Assembly (NCBI GenBank): GCA_910578075.1
Contig: CAJTPK010000003.1
Span: 1 to 64,000 of the forward strand
Direction of reading: 5' to 3'
Origin: an uncultured Muribaculaceae bacterium
GTDB lineage: Bacteria; Bacteroidota; Bacteroidia; Bacteroidales; Muribaculaceae
Length of the DNA: 64,000 nucleotides
Below, in pieces: positions 16,117-26,276 of this stretch (positions are counted from its first letter, which is position 1; each line of letters begins with the position of its first letter). Made by a program: the position numbers and the translations under genes. The notes beneath the pieces were generated by a model. It made no database searches and was not told the DNA's origin. It worked only from the letters and a program-made list of their open reading frames with translations.

Positions 16117-17166
16117 ATGAAAGTATTGGTTACTGGAGCTGCTGGGTTTATCGGTAGCAATCTTTGCAAAAGATTATTAAAAGATAGTCAGGAGACTATA
16201 GTAATAGGTATAGATAATATGAATGACTATTATGATGTCAGGATTAAAGAATGGCGTCTTGAGTCATTGTGTAAACAAAACAATTTTATTTTCATAAGAG
16301 GAGATATATCAGATAAGGTTTTAATAGATAATGTGTTCGCTGGATATAAACCAGATATAGTGGTTAATTTAGCGGCACAGGCAGGAGTACGCTATAGCAT
16401 TACCAATCCGGATTCTTATATCCAAAGTAATTTGATAGGCTTTTACAACATACTTGAGGCATGTCGTCATTCTTATGATAATGGAGATTCGGGTGTTAAA
16501 CACTTGATTTATGCCAGTTCTTCAAGTGTGTATGGATCAAATAAGAAGACACCATATTCAACGGATGATAAAGTAGATAATCCTGTGAGTTTATATGCTG
16601 CAACTAAAAAAAGCAATGAGTTAATGGCGCATGCATATTCAAAACTTTATAATATTCCTTCCACCGGATTGAGATTCTTTACGGTATATGGTCCTGCTGG
16701 TCGTCCAGATATGGCATATTTTGGATTTACGAATAAATTAATCAAAGGAGAAACCATAAGGATATTTAATTACGGCAATTGTAAGAGGGATTTTACCTTT
16801 ATCGACGATATTGTAGAAGGAATAATCCGGGTAATATCAAAAGCACCAGAAAAGAAGAGCGGTGAAGATGGCTTACCAATCCCTCCATATAAAGTCTATA
16901 ACATAGGAAATAATCAACCGGAAAACTTGCTTGATTTCGTTCAGATCCTCCAGGAAGAATTAGTGAGAGCAAAAGTTTTGCCGGAAGATTATGACTTTGA
17001 GTCTCATAAAGAATTGGTTGCTATGCAGCCTGGAGATGTCCCCGTCACATATGCCGATACCACGCCATTGGAGAATGACTTCGGATTCAAACCATCTACT
17101 TCTCTTAGAACCGGTTTGAGAAAATTTGCAGAATGGTATAATAAGTTTTATATGCAAAATTCTTAA
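16117..17166 (+). CDS. NAD-dependent nucleotide-sugar epimerase (UDP-glucuronate 4-epimerase type)
   Basis: 349 residues of the extended SDR family. GAAGFIG at 7-13 is the NAD-binding GxxGxxG; the catalytic Ser cluster SSSSVYG (134-140) and Y160xxxK164 (LYAATKKSNE) are intact. The NMNDYYD and QAGVRYSI blocks and YGPAGRPDMAYFGFT resemble UDP-glucuronate 4-epimerases (CapI/GlaE type), which make UDP-galacturonate. It supplies a sugar nucleotide for the capsule repeat unit. Exact substrate is inferred. Confidence 0.88.
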   Translation: MKVLVTGAAGFIGSNLCKRLLKDSQETIVIGIDNMNDYYDVRIKEWRLESLCKQNNFIFIRGDISDKVLIDNVFAGYKPDIVVNLAAQAGVRYSITNPDSYIQSNLIGFYNILEACRHSYDNGDSGVKHLIYASSSSVYGSNKKTPYSTDDKVDNPVSLYAATKKSNELMAHAYSKLYNIPSTGLRFFTVYGPAGRPDMAYFGFTNKLIKGETIRIFNYGNCKRDFTFIDDIVEGIIRVISKAPEKKSGEDGLPIPPYKVYNIGNNQPENLLDFVQILQEELVRAKVLPEDYDFESHKELVAMQPGDVPVTYADTTPLENDFGFKPSTSLRTGLRKFAEWYNKFYMQNS

Positions 17167-17203
17167 TAAGGTATTCTGAATAAGCTCTGATTGCAACGTA
17201 GAA

Positions 17204-18436
17204 ATGAAACAATTGTCAAAGCAGAAAAAGCAAGTAGCAATACTATATGTCTCTACACTTGTAGGGACAGTGTTGGGTGTTCTGGCCTCAATTGTAAATA
17301 CGCGGTTTCTTAATCCTGCTGATTATGGAGATGTTAGATATGTTCAGAATATAATAAACTTTGCTGCATCACTACTTTTATTTGGTTATTTCCTATCTGG
17401 AAGCAGGCTTCTCGCTCTTTCAAAAAATAAGCATAGAAGTAGTAGAATCCGTGGTGCGATGGTGGTAATATTAGGAATCGCGTCAATAATACTATTGGTA
17501 ATAACAGCCGTATCTGCCTTTTTCAAATACAATAGGCCAGAAGTTGGATGGTTGTTTATCGTATCTTTGCCGGTCTGCTTTCAACCGTTGTTTCTGAATT
17601 ATATCAACACTACCGCTCAGGGGGATAATCATATAGGTAGATTGTCAATTGCCAGGCTCTTGCCTGTTTTTATCTATGTACCAATTGGTTACTATGTGTT
17701 TTCTCACTATGGTGCAACTTCCTCGCGATTAATCATTTATCAATGGGGAATATATACATTAATATATCTGGCTGTTATTGTTTCAACAAAACCTATTTTC
17801 AAAGATTTAAAACCAATTTTTAAGGAATTAAACGAAGAAAATAAAACATATGGTTTGCAGCTTTATTGGGGTTCGTTATTCATGGTGGCATCTGGATATC
17901 TTGCCGGAATCTTCCTCGGAATTTTCAATAAGGACAATACAAATGTTGGATTTTATACTTTGGCTATGACGGTGACAGCACCCTTGGCAATGCTGCCGGC
18001 AATAGTAGGTACTACTTATTTCAAAAAATTCGCAAATGAGTCCCAAATACCTAAAAAAGTTCTAAAGTTCACGATTGTGCTGACAGTTATAAGCTGTCTG
18101 TTATTTATCTTGTTGATAAAGCCCTTAGTCAGCTTTTTATATTCTATGCATTATGCTCCCGTAGGAGCTTATGCCAGTTGGCTTGCAATCGGTTTTTCAA
18201 TACATGGCTTTGGAGATATGATGAATCGATATTTAGGATCTCATGGACAAGGGAAACAGATTAGAAACGCCAGCATCGCATGTGGCATTTTCAAAATTTT
18301 TGGTTTCTCATTCCTCGTGTGGTTATGGGATATAAATGGGGCATTAACCACGGTAGTGATAAGTGATGTAATATATACTTGCCTTATGTATTTTTATTAT
18401 TTAAATTTTGTCAAGTATAAAAATAATGAAATATAA
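17204..18436 (+). CDS. Polysaccharide repeat-unit flippase (Wzx-like)
   Basis: 410 residues with about twelve hydrophobic helices and few charges, beginning KQVAILYVSTLVGTVLGVL. It resembles the oligosaccharide flippase branch of the MOP superfamily (Polysacc_synt), with the NPADYGDVRYVQN segment typical after helix 1. It should move lipid-linked repeat units across the inner membrane. Its end overlaps the next gene by 11 bp. Confidence 0.85.
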   Translation: MKQLSKQKKQVAILYVSTLVGTVLGVLASIVNTRFLNPADYGDVRYVQNIINFAASLLLFGYFLSGSRLLALSKNKHRSSRIRGAMVVILGIASIILLVITAVSAFFKYNRPEVGWLFIVSLPVCFQPLFLNYINTTAQGDNHIGRLSIARLLPVFIYVPIGYYVFSHYGATSSRLIIYQWGIYTLIYLAVIVSTKPIFKDLKPIFKELNEENKTYGLQLYWGSLFMVASGYLAGIFLGIFNKDNTNVGFYTLAMTVTAPLAMLPAIVGTTYFKKFANESQIPKKVLKFTIVLTVISCLLFILLIKPLVSFLYSMHYAPVGAYASWLAIGFSIHGFGDMMNRYLGSHGQGKQIRNASIACGIFKIFGFSFLVWLWDINGALTTVVISDVIYTCLMYFYYLNFVKYKNNEI

Positions 18437-19451
18437 CTATTATATATTAACCGGAATAACTGACTATTATAAACAGATTTTTTCTGATTTATCCCATCGG
18501 GATGATGTGGTTATAGTTAATTCTACTCATGAATTATTGGGGAATCTTTATATTCCATGGAGAATTCAAACAGGGAGAGATTTTAATAAATATGTTAGAA
18601 TCCCATTTAAAAATATTTGGAATAAAACATATCTCAAAAAAACAAATCTATTTAAAGACAAAACAAAGCCAATATGTTTTGTGTTGAGTTCTATTTGGGC
18701 AAACTTTGCTTTAGAACAGGGCTTTATAGAAACAATCCGAAAAGAATATCCATCTGCAAAAGTTGTGTGGCTTATAGCTGATATAATCAGTAAGCAAAAA
18801 CCTCTATATCCTAAGGAATATAACAAAAACATATTTCCAGATATGGATGAAGCAAAAAAAATTTTTGATTTAATTATTTCTTATGATCACGGAGATTGTA
18901 AAAAATATGGGCTTGTTTATCATGCTCTCCCTTTTTCTTCATTCAGTGAACCTGATGATCAGCTGCCCAATTCTGATGTGTTTTTTTTAGGTAGAGCAAA
19001 AGATAGACTAAACGATATAATAACGATATTCGAATACTTGAGGAGTAAAAATTTAAAATTAGATTTTTACATAACGGGGGTTTCAGAAGATGAAAAAATT
19101 TATGCTGATGAAATTCATTACAATACAAGTATGAGTTATCAAGATAATTTGCGTCGTGTTTTAAATACCAAATGTATATTAGAAGTCATGCAAAAAGGAG
19201 CTTCTGGATATACCTTGAGAGCTAATGAGGCTGTATGTTTAGGACGCAAACTTTTAACAAATAATCAGATGATTGAGAAATTACCTTTTTTTGATGAAAA
19301 ATACATCTCAACATTTTCTATTGAAGAGGGAAATCTCAATGTTGATGAAGATTTTATAGATCATATTTCGGATGTCATATGTGTTGATTTCCAGAAGAAA
19401 AGTATGTTTAGCCCTATAAAATTCTTAAAGTTTATTGAAGAGCGATTATAA
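18426..19451 (+). CDS. Probable GT-B glycosyltransferase of the capsule locus
   Basis: 341 residues from ATG 18426, which overlaps the flippase stop. The C-terminal part (DVFFLGRAKDRL, then LDFYITG and GYTLRANEAVCLGRKLLTNN) resembles the C-terminal nucleotide-sugar-binding half of GT-B enzymes found in Bacteroidales capsule clusters. No full family match is obvious by eye. Strongly AT-rich coding like its neighbours. Confidence 0.65.
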   Translation: MKYNYYILTGITDYYKQIFSDLSHRDDVVIVNSTHELLGNLYIPWRIQTGRDFNKYVRIPFKNIWNKTYLKKTNLFKDKTKPICFVLSSIWANFALEQGFIETIRKEYPSAKVVWLIADIISKQKPLYPKEYNKNIFPDMDEAKKIFDLIISYDHGDCKKYGLVYHALPFSSFSEPDDQLPNSDVFFLGRAKDRLNDIITIFEYLRSKNLKLDFYITGVSEDEKIYADEIHYNTSMSYQDNLRRVLNTKCILEVMQKGASGYTLRANEAVCLGRKLLTNNQMIEKLPFFDEKYISTFSIEEGNLNVDEDFIDHISDVICVDFQKKSMFSPIKFLKFIEERL

Positions 19452-19511
19452 TAAAATTGTCTATCAATATACATTCAAGAGTATTATCCTCAAATGTTTA
19501 GGAAATAAGTA

Positions 19512-20708
19512 ATGGCGTTATATATTATAATTATTATATTCGTAACTGCATCATCATTATTTACAGATGGAAAAAAAAGTAGCCACTCTTTTAGTGCGGC
19601 ATATTTATTGACGTATTTAGCAGTAGTATGCCTGTTGGGATTTAGTCGTGATCTTGGTGGCGATAAAATGGGCTATATAGAGGACTATAAGTACTGTGCT
19701 TCGTTCTTTGATAATTTTCAGACAATAAAAATATATTATGAGTTACAATCGCTTCAACGTTATGCTCCATTGTGGATTTTATTAAATATATTATGCAAAA
19801 CGATATCGCCTCATAGTATTAATTTACTTCTTTTCATTCATGCAATTTTTGTAAATGGAGTAATTTTTTGGTTTTTTAAGAAATATAGTACCTATAAATT
19901 TAGATGTCTTCTATTATATTTTATTGCAAATTTTTTTATATTAAATTGTGAAACTTTGAGAGAGACAATATCTATTGCGCTCTTTTTACTTGCTTATCCT
20001 TCTTTTATTAAAGGGAAATGGTTTAAATACTACTTATTGGCGGCCTTAGCGATTGGCTTTCACTATTCGGCAATTCTTATTGCTATATTACCTGTTATAC
20101 CAAATGTGAAGATAAAGCATGCAACTATGTTATTGATGTTTATAATCGCATGTTTTGCATATTATACAATCAATGGATTTCTTATATCTGTTAGTGAAGT
20201 CTTGTCTGGTTCAGATGGAGCGATGAAAAGTTATTCAACGTATTTTTCTGCCGGGGGAAATTTAAATGCTTTTATTTTTTTCCAATTTATTTATGTTATT
20301 TTCCCATATATAGTGTATGCTCTATCAAAACACACTGCGGCTAGGCAAAAAATTGTGATTTTAAATCCAATGATAAATAGGTATTTTATAGCAGCCCCAA
20401 TTATTGCTGCGTGTATATCGTTTAATCGTTTGTTTTCTTATTTTTCAATTTTTGCTATAGTCGTATTTATAAATATTGTAACGGATATGAAGAAAGATGA
20501 GATTAAACATATATTATCTATTATAATAGGCTGCATCTTAGTTATATTTTTTACCAATCAATACTTTCGTCCATATGGTTATAATTTATATCGATATGAT
20601 CTTTTTTATCCATACACCTCGGTTTTTGATAATATCCCAACCAAACATAGGGCGACTATACACAAAATAGGTATTTCTTCGGGTCATTATCAACGATCTG
20701 ATGATTAG
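19512..20708 (+). CDS. EpsG-like polysaccharide polymerase (Wzy role)
   Basis: 398 residues, about ten to twelve hydrophobic helices. The early loop GFSRDLGGDKMGYIEDY is the EpsG-family signature, and NCETLRETISIALFLLAYPSF followed by AIGFHYSAIL resembles the second conserved region. Such proteins polymerise repeat units at the outer face of the inner membrane. It is the only polymerase candidate in the locus. Confidence 0.85.
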   Translation: MALYIIIIIFVTASSLFTDGKKSSHSFSAAYLLTYLAVVCLLGFSRDLGGDKMGYIEDYKYCASFFDNFQTIKIYYELQSLQRYAPLWILLNILCKTISPHSINLLLFIHAIFVNGVIFWFFKKYSTYKFRCLLLYFIANFFILNCETLRETISIALFLLAYPSFIKGKWFKYYLLAALAIGFHYSAILIAILPVIPNVKIKHATMLLMFIIACFAYYTINGFLISVSEVLSGSDGAMKSYSTYFSAGGNLNAFIFFQFIYVIFPYIVYALSKHTAARQKIVILNPMINRYFIAAPIIAACISFNRLFSYFSIFAIVVFINIVTDMKKDEIKHILSIIIGCILVIFFTNQYFRPYGYNLYRYDLFYPYTSVFDNIPTKHRATIHKIGISSGHYQRSDD

Positions 20709-20791
20709 CATTTAAAATTCAAATAGTTATAAATTTAAATGTACCATTCGAAGCAAAATCTGAAAGTAAGAAAATCAAACCAATCAAATTT

Positions 20792-21892
20792 ATGAAAATT
20801 ACACTATTGATTAGCTGCTTGTCTGGAGGCGGTGCCGAGAGACAAGTTTGTAATCTTGCTAACTTCCTTGCGGAGAGAGGACATCTGGTGACGCTTCTGA
20901 CAGTTTCTGGGAAACATACTTATGAAATTTCGGAGAAGGTTCGACATGTCTGTATGTATAATGAAATAGGATCCAGATTGCCAAAGCCAATTATCAATTT
21001 ACTAAGATTATATAGATTCCATAAATATATCAGAAAGGAACGACCAGACGTATACCTGACATTCTTGCCAAGATTGACTTATCTTTTTTCAAAGCAACGA
21101 AAATTTGTAAAATGCCCCATCATTGTATGTGAGCGTAATGATCCTGAAAAATATTGTAAGGAGTCTGGCATAAGTAAAGAAGTCTTTGTTAAGAGTCATT
21201 CAATAGGGCAAGGTTATGTTTTCCAAACGGAGCAAGCCAAAGATTATTACATGAAGAACGGAATTGACGTCAAAAACTCAATAGTTATTCCGAATGCAAT
21301 TTCTCCGGAGTTTATTAGACTGAGGTACAAGGGGGAGCGGGATAAGATAGTTGTTGCAGTCGGTAGATTGACACCCCAAAAAAATCACAAGTTGCTGATA
21401 AAAGCTTTCTCAAAATTAGGAATTAAATTCAATGATTATAAGCTTTACATTTATGGTGAAGGTCCCTTAAGAGGTGAATTGAATAAGCTTATAACTGAAT
21501 TGGGAATGGATGACAGGATAGAAATAAAAGGCTTTTCCTCTAACATTGCGAATGACATAGAAAGAGCATCATTATATGTGATGAGTTCTGATTTTGAGGG
21601 AATGCCCAATACTTTAATGGAAGCAATGGCTCTTGGACTACCTTGTATTTCAACGGATTGCCCGGTGGGCGGTCCAAAATTTTTAATTCGTAGTGAAGAG
21701 AATGGAATGTTGGTTCCTGTAAATGATGAATGTGAGATGCGGAAAGCAATAGATTATTTGCTTAGTAATGACCAAAATAGAGAGAATCTTGGACGAGAAG
21801 CAGCGAAAATAGCTAATGAATTGTGTCCCCAAAAGGTTTATGCCAAGTGGGAACACTTTATTGAAAAAGTTGTAATGAAATATTTTAGATAG
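20792..21892 (+). CDS. GT4-family glycosyltransferase
   Basis: 366 residues, GT-B fold. The N-terminal LLISCLSGGGAERQVCNLANFL is the Gly-rich acceptor-side motif, and the C-terminal domain has VVAVGRLTPQKNHKLLIKAF, YGEGPLRGEL and the EX7E-type EGMPNTLMEAMALGLPCIS. It adds a sugar to the lipid-linked capsule unit. Only 4 bp separate it from the next glycosyltransferase. Confidence 0.92.
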   Translation: MKITLLISCLSGGGAERQVCNLANFLAERGHLVTLLTVSGKHTYEISEKVRHVCMYNEIGSRLPKPIINLLRLYRFHKYIRKERPDVYLTFLPRLTYLFSKQRKFVKCPIIVCERNDPEKYCKESGISKEVFVKSHSIGQGYVFQTEQAKDYYMKNGIDVKNSIVIPNAISPEFIRLRYKGERDKIVVAVGRLTPQKNHKLLIKAFSKLGIKFNDYKLYIYGEGPLRGELNKLITELGMDDRIEIKGFSSNIANDIERASLYVMSSDFEGMPNTLMEAMALGLPCISTDCPVGGPKFLIRSEENGMLVPVNDECEMRKAIDYLLSNDQNRENLGREAAKIANELCPQKVYAKWEHFIEKVVMKYFR

Positions 21893-21896
21893 GTAT

Positions 21897-22994
21897 ATGA
21901 ATAAGATTAAAATAGTTCAAATAGTTCCTCCTATATTGGCGAGTGGCCCGATAAATGTTGTCGAGAGTCTTATACGCAATATTGATCGAACTAAATATGA
22001 GCCTATTTTGATAAGTCTTTCGAAGGCTTCAGGACCTCGTGAATGTTCAGCCAAGTTCAAAGATCTGGGAATTGAGATTTATCAATACAATTTTAGCAAG
22101 AAGGAATTATTGTTAAATCAGAGGAAGATTGCAAAAGAAATCGAAAGAACAATAGCTGATCCGAATGCCATATATCATATGCATTGTTATTTCCCAACTG
22201 TGATTGGAGCACACATAGCAACTCGAAAAAAAATAACCACCGTTCATAATATTGTAGAAGATGATTATATATCGCTATACGGTAATATATTGGGTAAATA
22301 TATGTGCGTTTCTTACAAAAGAGCACTGAGGAAATATGAGAGAGTTGTGGTCCTGAGTGATTATATGAAAAATCAATATTCTAAATTAGATTTATCTAAG
22401 ATTCTCACAATATATAATGGCGTTCGGTGTGATGTGACAGATAAAAAGACGGTATTCAATAATGGAATAAAACACTTCATATATCCAGCCTCGTTCAATA
22501 AAAGGAAAAATCAAGAATTTATCATAAGGGCTATTAAGACCTCCGAAAGAAATGGATTTCAGATAAACTTTGCAGGAGACGGGATGAATTATGAGAGATG
22601 TAAGAAGTTAAGCGCAGGAGATAACAGAATTAATTTCTTAGGAAGAATAAAGGATATGAAAGAGACTTTAGAAAAATCAGATTTTTTTGTAAGTAGTTCG
22701 AGATCCGAGGGTCTTCCGTTGGGTGTGTTAGAAGGGCTTGTTGCCGGACTACCGTGTTTTCTTTCAGATATACCACCTCATAGGGAAATTTTAAAAAAGA
22801 TTGGTCTTAATGAGGATTTATGGCTTTTTGACATTAATAATCCAAATGACTTTATTGAAAAATTGTATAGGATAATGGACATAAAGGAGTGTGTACATAA
22901 TATCAGGGAAATTGCAATCAAATATTTCTCCGATCATGCAATGACTCTTAATTACCAGGCTGTATATAAGTATTTAGCTGATAATAAATATTGA
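21897..22994 (+). CDS. GT4-family glycosyltransferase
   Basis: 365 residues, GT-B. IVQIVPPILASGPINVVESLI at the N-terminus, FIYPASFNKRKNQEFIIRAI in the middle and SRSEGLPLGVLEGLVAGLPCF near the C-terminus fit the GT4 pattern. Probably a second sugar transferase in the same repeat unit. Followed after 1 bp by the pyruvyl transferase gene. Confidence 0.9.
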   Translation: MNKIKIVQIVPPILASGPINVVESLIRNIDRTKYEPILISLSKASGPRECSAKFKDLGIEIYQYNFSKKELLLNQRKIAKEIERTIADPNAIYHMHCYFPTVIGAHIATRKKITTVHNIVEDDYISLYGNILGKYMCVSYKRALRKYERVVVLSDYMKNQYSKLDLSKILTIYNGVRCDVTDKKTVFNNGIKHFIYPASFNKRKNQEFIIRAIKTSERNGFQINFAGDGMNYERCKKLSAGDNRINFLGRIKDMKETLEKSDFFVSSSRSEGLPLGVLEGLVAGLPCFLSDIPPHREILKKIGLNEDLWLFDINNPNDFIEKLYRIMDIKECVHNIREIAIKYFSDHAMTLNYQAVYKYLADNKY

Positions 22995-22995
22995 T

Positions 22996-24105
22996 ATGAG
23001 TAAGGGTTTGAATATAGGTATAATAACGCATTATGATGTTCACAATCATGGCGCGTTACTTCAATTGACTGCGTTGATCAGGGTCTTAGAGAAGATAGGA
23101 TATGTAGCGAAGGCTCTTCGTTTTGATAAAAACTATGATTTCTTAGGACATGATCTAAAGGCGAAATATGATATTTCGATAAGATCTGTGGGATTATATT
23201 TAAAATTTCTAAAAGATAAGGGTCTTGGATGCACATTATACAATTATAGGAAGCGTAAAACATTAAATAATTACAAATCAAATCTTGATATAATAGGTGA
23301 TTATTATTCCGAATCACCGGAACTTGATGCAATAATAGTTGGTAGTGACGAGGTTTTTGCTTTACACACAGGACCAACACCCGTTTTCTTTGGTCATTGT
23401 CTCCCTTCTGATAATGTAATATCGTATGCTGGCTCATTTGGTCCAACAACTGTTGCGGATATAGAAAGGCTACATTCTGTTGCGTTTGTGAAAGGTGGTT
23501 TGGATTCAATGAAGGCTATTACAGTTCGTGACAAGAATAGTGCTGAGGTAGTGGCTAACCTTACGGGCAGTGAGCCTCCTATTGTAGTGGATCCGGTTCT
23601 ACTCTATGGTTATGAAGAAGAAATAAAAAATCTTTCTTCACCTAAGGAGAAAGATTATCTTCTTGTTTATGCATATGATAACCGCATGAATACAGATGAA
23701 GAAGTTACTGCGATTAAGAATTATGCAAAGACAAAAGGTTTGAAGATATTATCTCCGGGATTTTATCACGACTGGTGTGATATAAATGTGGATGTTGATC
23801 CAATAACGCTTCTGACATATTTTAAACATGCTACGGAAGTTGTTACAGATACATTTCATGGAAGTGTAATGTCAATTATAACGGGAGCTAAATTTTCAGT
23901 TAAGACAAGAGAAAGCAATTCCTTTAAACTGAAAAATTTATTAGCAGAGTACGGTCTTGAGAATAGAATCTTTACCGAATGGTCGCAATTGGAAAATGTA
24001 ATACGGCCAGATATTGATTATGGCAGAGTCAATGTTGAGGTTGCAAAACGTAGAAATCAATCAATGGCGCATTTAGAACGAATGCTAAATATTTGTTTGA
24101 AATGA
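22996..24105 (+). CDS. Polysaccharide pyruvyl transferase family protein
   Basis: 369 residues. The family pattern is seen at IGIITHYDVHNHGALLQLTALI, the VGSDEVF motif near residue 115, SYAGSFG, and the late VTDTFHGSVMSIITG. These enzymes add ketal-linked pyruvate or act as glycosyltransferase-like modifiers of exopolysaccharide. It overlaps the next gene by the ATGA at 24102-24105; the pairing with an FrhB-like protein is common in Bacteroidales capsule loci. Confidence 0.88.
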   Translation: MSKGLNIGIITHYDVHNHGALLQLTALIRVLEKIGYVAKALRFDKNYDFLGHDLKAKYDISIRSVGLYLKFLKDKGLGCTLYNYRKRKTLNNYKSNLDIIGDYYSESPELDAIIVGSDEVFALHTGPTPVFFGHCLPSDNVISYAGSFGPTTVADIERLHSVAFVKGGLDSMKAITVRDKNSAEVVANLTGSEPPIVVDPVLLYGYEEEIKNLSSPKEKDYLLVYAYDNRMNTDEEVTAIKNYAKTKGLKILSPGFYHDWCDINVDVDPITLLTYFKHATEVVTDTFHGSVMSIITGAKFSVKTRESNSFKLKNLLAEYGLENRIFTEWSQLENVIRPDIDYGRVNVEVAKRRNQSMAHLERMLNICLK

Positions 24106-25328
24106 ATATCAACGATTCTTCCCAGATAAGGAAATGCACATCCTGTCAGTTGTGTGGAGCCGTATGTCCGGTAGGAGCTATCAGTATTAAACTTGATGAA
24201 TATGGATTCTATCGACCTGTGATAAATGGTGATGTATGTATAAATTGTGGTCTATGTGTAAAAAGTTGTTATAAATTCGATGACAGCATAGCGCAATCAG
24301 AATTATCATCTAAAAAACTTTATGCAGCGTGGGCTAACGATCCTGAAATATTAGGGGAAACGACATCGGGTGGAATAGCAGACATATTGGTTCGCCAATT
24401 GATACAGGATGGATATAAATGCATTGGAGTAATATATGATAGTGATAGGAATTGTGCGGTTGGAGATATTGCGTCAACTAAGGAAGAGGCTCTCAAATTT
24501 CGTGGATCAAAATATATTCAGTCGTTATCTGTAGAATCATTTAAGACATTAGTGCGTAGTCATAAGCACGAAAAATTTGCGGTGTTTGGTTTGCCTTGCC
24601 AAATCTATGCAATAGATAGGTATTTAAAATTAAGAGGTGATAGAGATAGACATGTATTGATTGATCTATACTGTCACGGGTGTCCCTCTCTTAACGTATG
24701 GAATAAATATATTGATTCTGCGCTTAAAAAAATAGGCGGTAAGATTTCATACGCGAATTTCCGAAGTAAGGTTAGAGGCTGGGGTAATTTTTATAATGTA
24801 AAATTATTGGTAGAAAGAAGAGATTCTACTTATCAATATGTGTCACCTCGTATCAATGATTCATTTTATGAACTGTTTTTCTCAGATCTCGTGCTTAATG
24901 ATTCATGCTATGATTGTAAATTGAGAAGTTCTCTTGAATATTCAGATATTAGATTAGGCGATTTTTGGGGTAAATCATATGTTTCCAATCATAGAGGAGT
25001 ATCTGGGGTTACTGTTTCTTCAAAAATTGGGAGCCTTTTATTCAACAAAATTAGGGGACAGATAACTTTAGAAGCTCAGTCATTCAGCAACTTTCTTCCA
25101 TATCAGAGTTACGGGAAGAACTATAGTGTAGATTCGGAAAACAGGATCAAATTACTGTCTCTTTTGTCGGATGAAAAGGTGACAATCAAGGAGTGCGTGA
25201 AAGCCTATCACAAGATGCAATCCTCTAAACTTAAAATAAAGCGCTTGATTAAAAATATTATCAAGCTCATGCCCAATGGTTTTATTTCGACTGTAAAAGG
25301 AATGTTCTATTCACTAACAAATAAATAG
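24102..25328 (+). CDS. FrhB-like iron-sulfur flavoprotein (coenzyme F420 hydrogenase beta family)
   Basis: 408 residues from ATG 24102. Two 4Fe-4S ferredoxin motifs open the protein (CTSCQLCGAVCP and CINCGLCVKSC), followed by the FrhB N- and C-terminal regions (ETTSGGIADILV, GLPCQIYAIDRYL, DLYCHGCPS and RLGDFWG). It probably supplies electrons for modification of a capsule sugar together with the pyruvyl transferase. The exact reaction is unknown. Confidence 0.88.
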   Translation: MNINDSSQIRKCTSCQLCGAVCPVGAISIKLDEYGFYRPVINGDVCINCGLCVKSCYKFDDSIAQSELSSKKLYAAWANDPEILGETTSGGIADILVRQLIQDGYKCIGVIYDSDRNCAVGDIASTKEEALKFRGSKYIQSLSVESFKTLVRSHKHEKFAVFGLPCQIYAIDRYLKLRGDRDRHVLIDLYCHGCPSLNVWNKYIDSALKKIGGKISYANFRSKVRGWGNFYNVKLLVERRDSTYQYVSPRINDSFYELFFSDLVLNDSCYDCKLRSSLEYSDIRLGDFWGKSYVSNHRGVSGVTVSSKIGSLLFNKIRGQITLEAQSFSNFLPYQSYGKNYSVDSENRIKLLSLLSDEKVTIKECVKAYHKMQSSKLKIKRLIKNIIKLMPNGFISTVKGMFYSLTNK

Positions 25329-25364
25329 AGAATTGGGTAGAGGATAAATAATATTGATGTGATG

Positions 25365-25390
25365 AACAGTTTTATGAAGATAAAACTGTT
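25365..25390 (+). promoter_or_regulatory. Perfect 10 bp hairpin inside the capsule operon
   Basis: AACAGTTTTA, six-base loop, TAAAACTGTT in the 141 bp gap between the FrhB-like and GT2 genes. No T-run follows. It could be a pause or partial termination site relevant to UpxY antitermination, or a remnant; the rest of the gap shows no gene. Confidence 0.4.
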
Positions 25391-25469
25391 ATGTCTTCAC
25401 TACTTAATCTGACTACAAATACAATATCGCTATTAGATCTTTTAGAGTTTTCATATAATTCCCAATAAC

Positions 25470-26273
25470 ATGCGATTCTCAGTTTTGATGTCTCTCTATT
25501 GGAGAGAGCATCCGTCGTATCTGTACGAAAGTTTGAACTCGGTGTTTTCACAAACTCTTGTTCCAGATGAAGTGGTCTTGGTGGAAGACGGTCCGTTGAC
25601 TCCTGAATTAGACTCAATGGTACGTGAATTCCAAGAAAAGTATCCTGCTTTGAAGCTTGTTAAGATCCCGGTCAATTCAGGACTTGGTAATGCCCTGAAT
25701 GAGGGAATAAAATATTGCACATGTAATATTGTGGCAAGAATGGATACAGACGACATCTGTAAGCCTGATAGATTTGAGAAACAAATAGGATTTATGGAAT
25801 CACATCCGGATGTGCATGTGTTGAGTTCCGGAATTCTTGAATTTATTGATACCGTAGAAAATATTACTGCTGTAAAAAAATTACCGGAAACGCACAATGA
25901 AATTCTGTGTTATTCCAGAAAAAGATGTCCGGTGAATCATCCCTCTGCTGTGTTTAGAAAACATAGTGTGATAGAATGTGGTGGATATGGCCCTTTCCCA
26001 GAGGATTATTATCTTTGGGCAAAAATGATTATGAAAGGTTATAAATTTCATAATCTTCAAGAACCGTTATTGTTCTTTCGTTCGTCTAACGATGTATATA
26101 AAAGAAGAGGAGGCTGGAATTATTTTATAGCAATGTCTAAGCTTCAGGTTTTTCTCTATAAGATAAAGTTTTTACCAATAGGCACTTTCCTTTACAATTT
26201 TATTATCCGAGGAGTCGTGTCCTTGGCACCAAATGTAGTCAGAAAAGCTATTTATACTAAATTCCTAAGATAA
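25470..26273 (+). CDS. GT2-family glycosyltransferase
   Basis: 267 residues, GT-A fold. FSVLMSLYWREHPSYLYESL and EVVLVEDGPLTPELD open the Rossmann-like domain; the metal-binding DxD region is MDTDDICKPDRFEKQ. A typical inverting sugar transferase of capsule loci. The next gene starts 3 bp after its stop. Confidence 0.9.
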   Translation: MRFSVLMSLYWREHPSYLYESLNSVFSQTLVPDEVVLVEDGPLTPELDSMVREFQEKYPALKLVKIPVNSGLGNALNEGIKYCTCNIVARMDTDDICKPDRFEKQIGFMESHPDVHVLSSGILEFIDTVENITAVKKLPETHNEILCYSRKRCPVNHPSAVFRKHSVIECGGYGPFPEDYYLWAKMIMKGYKFHNLQEPLLFFRSSNDVYKRRGGWNYFIAMSKLQVFLYKIKFLPIGTFLYNFIIRGVVSLAPNVVRKAIYTKFLR

Positions 26274-26276
26274 GAA

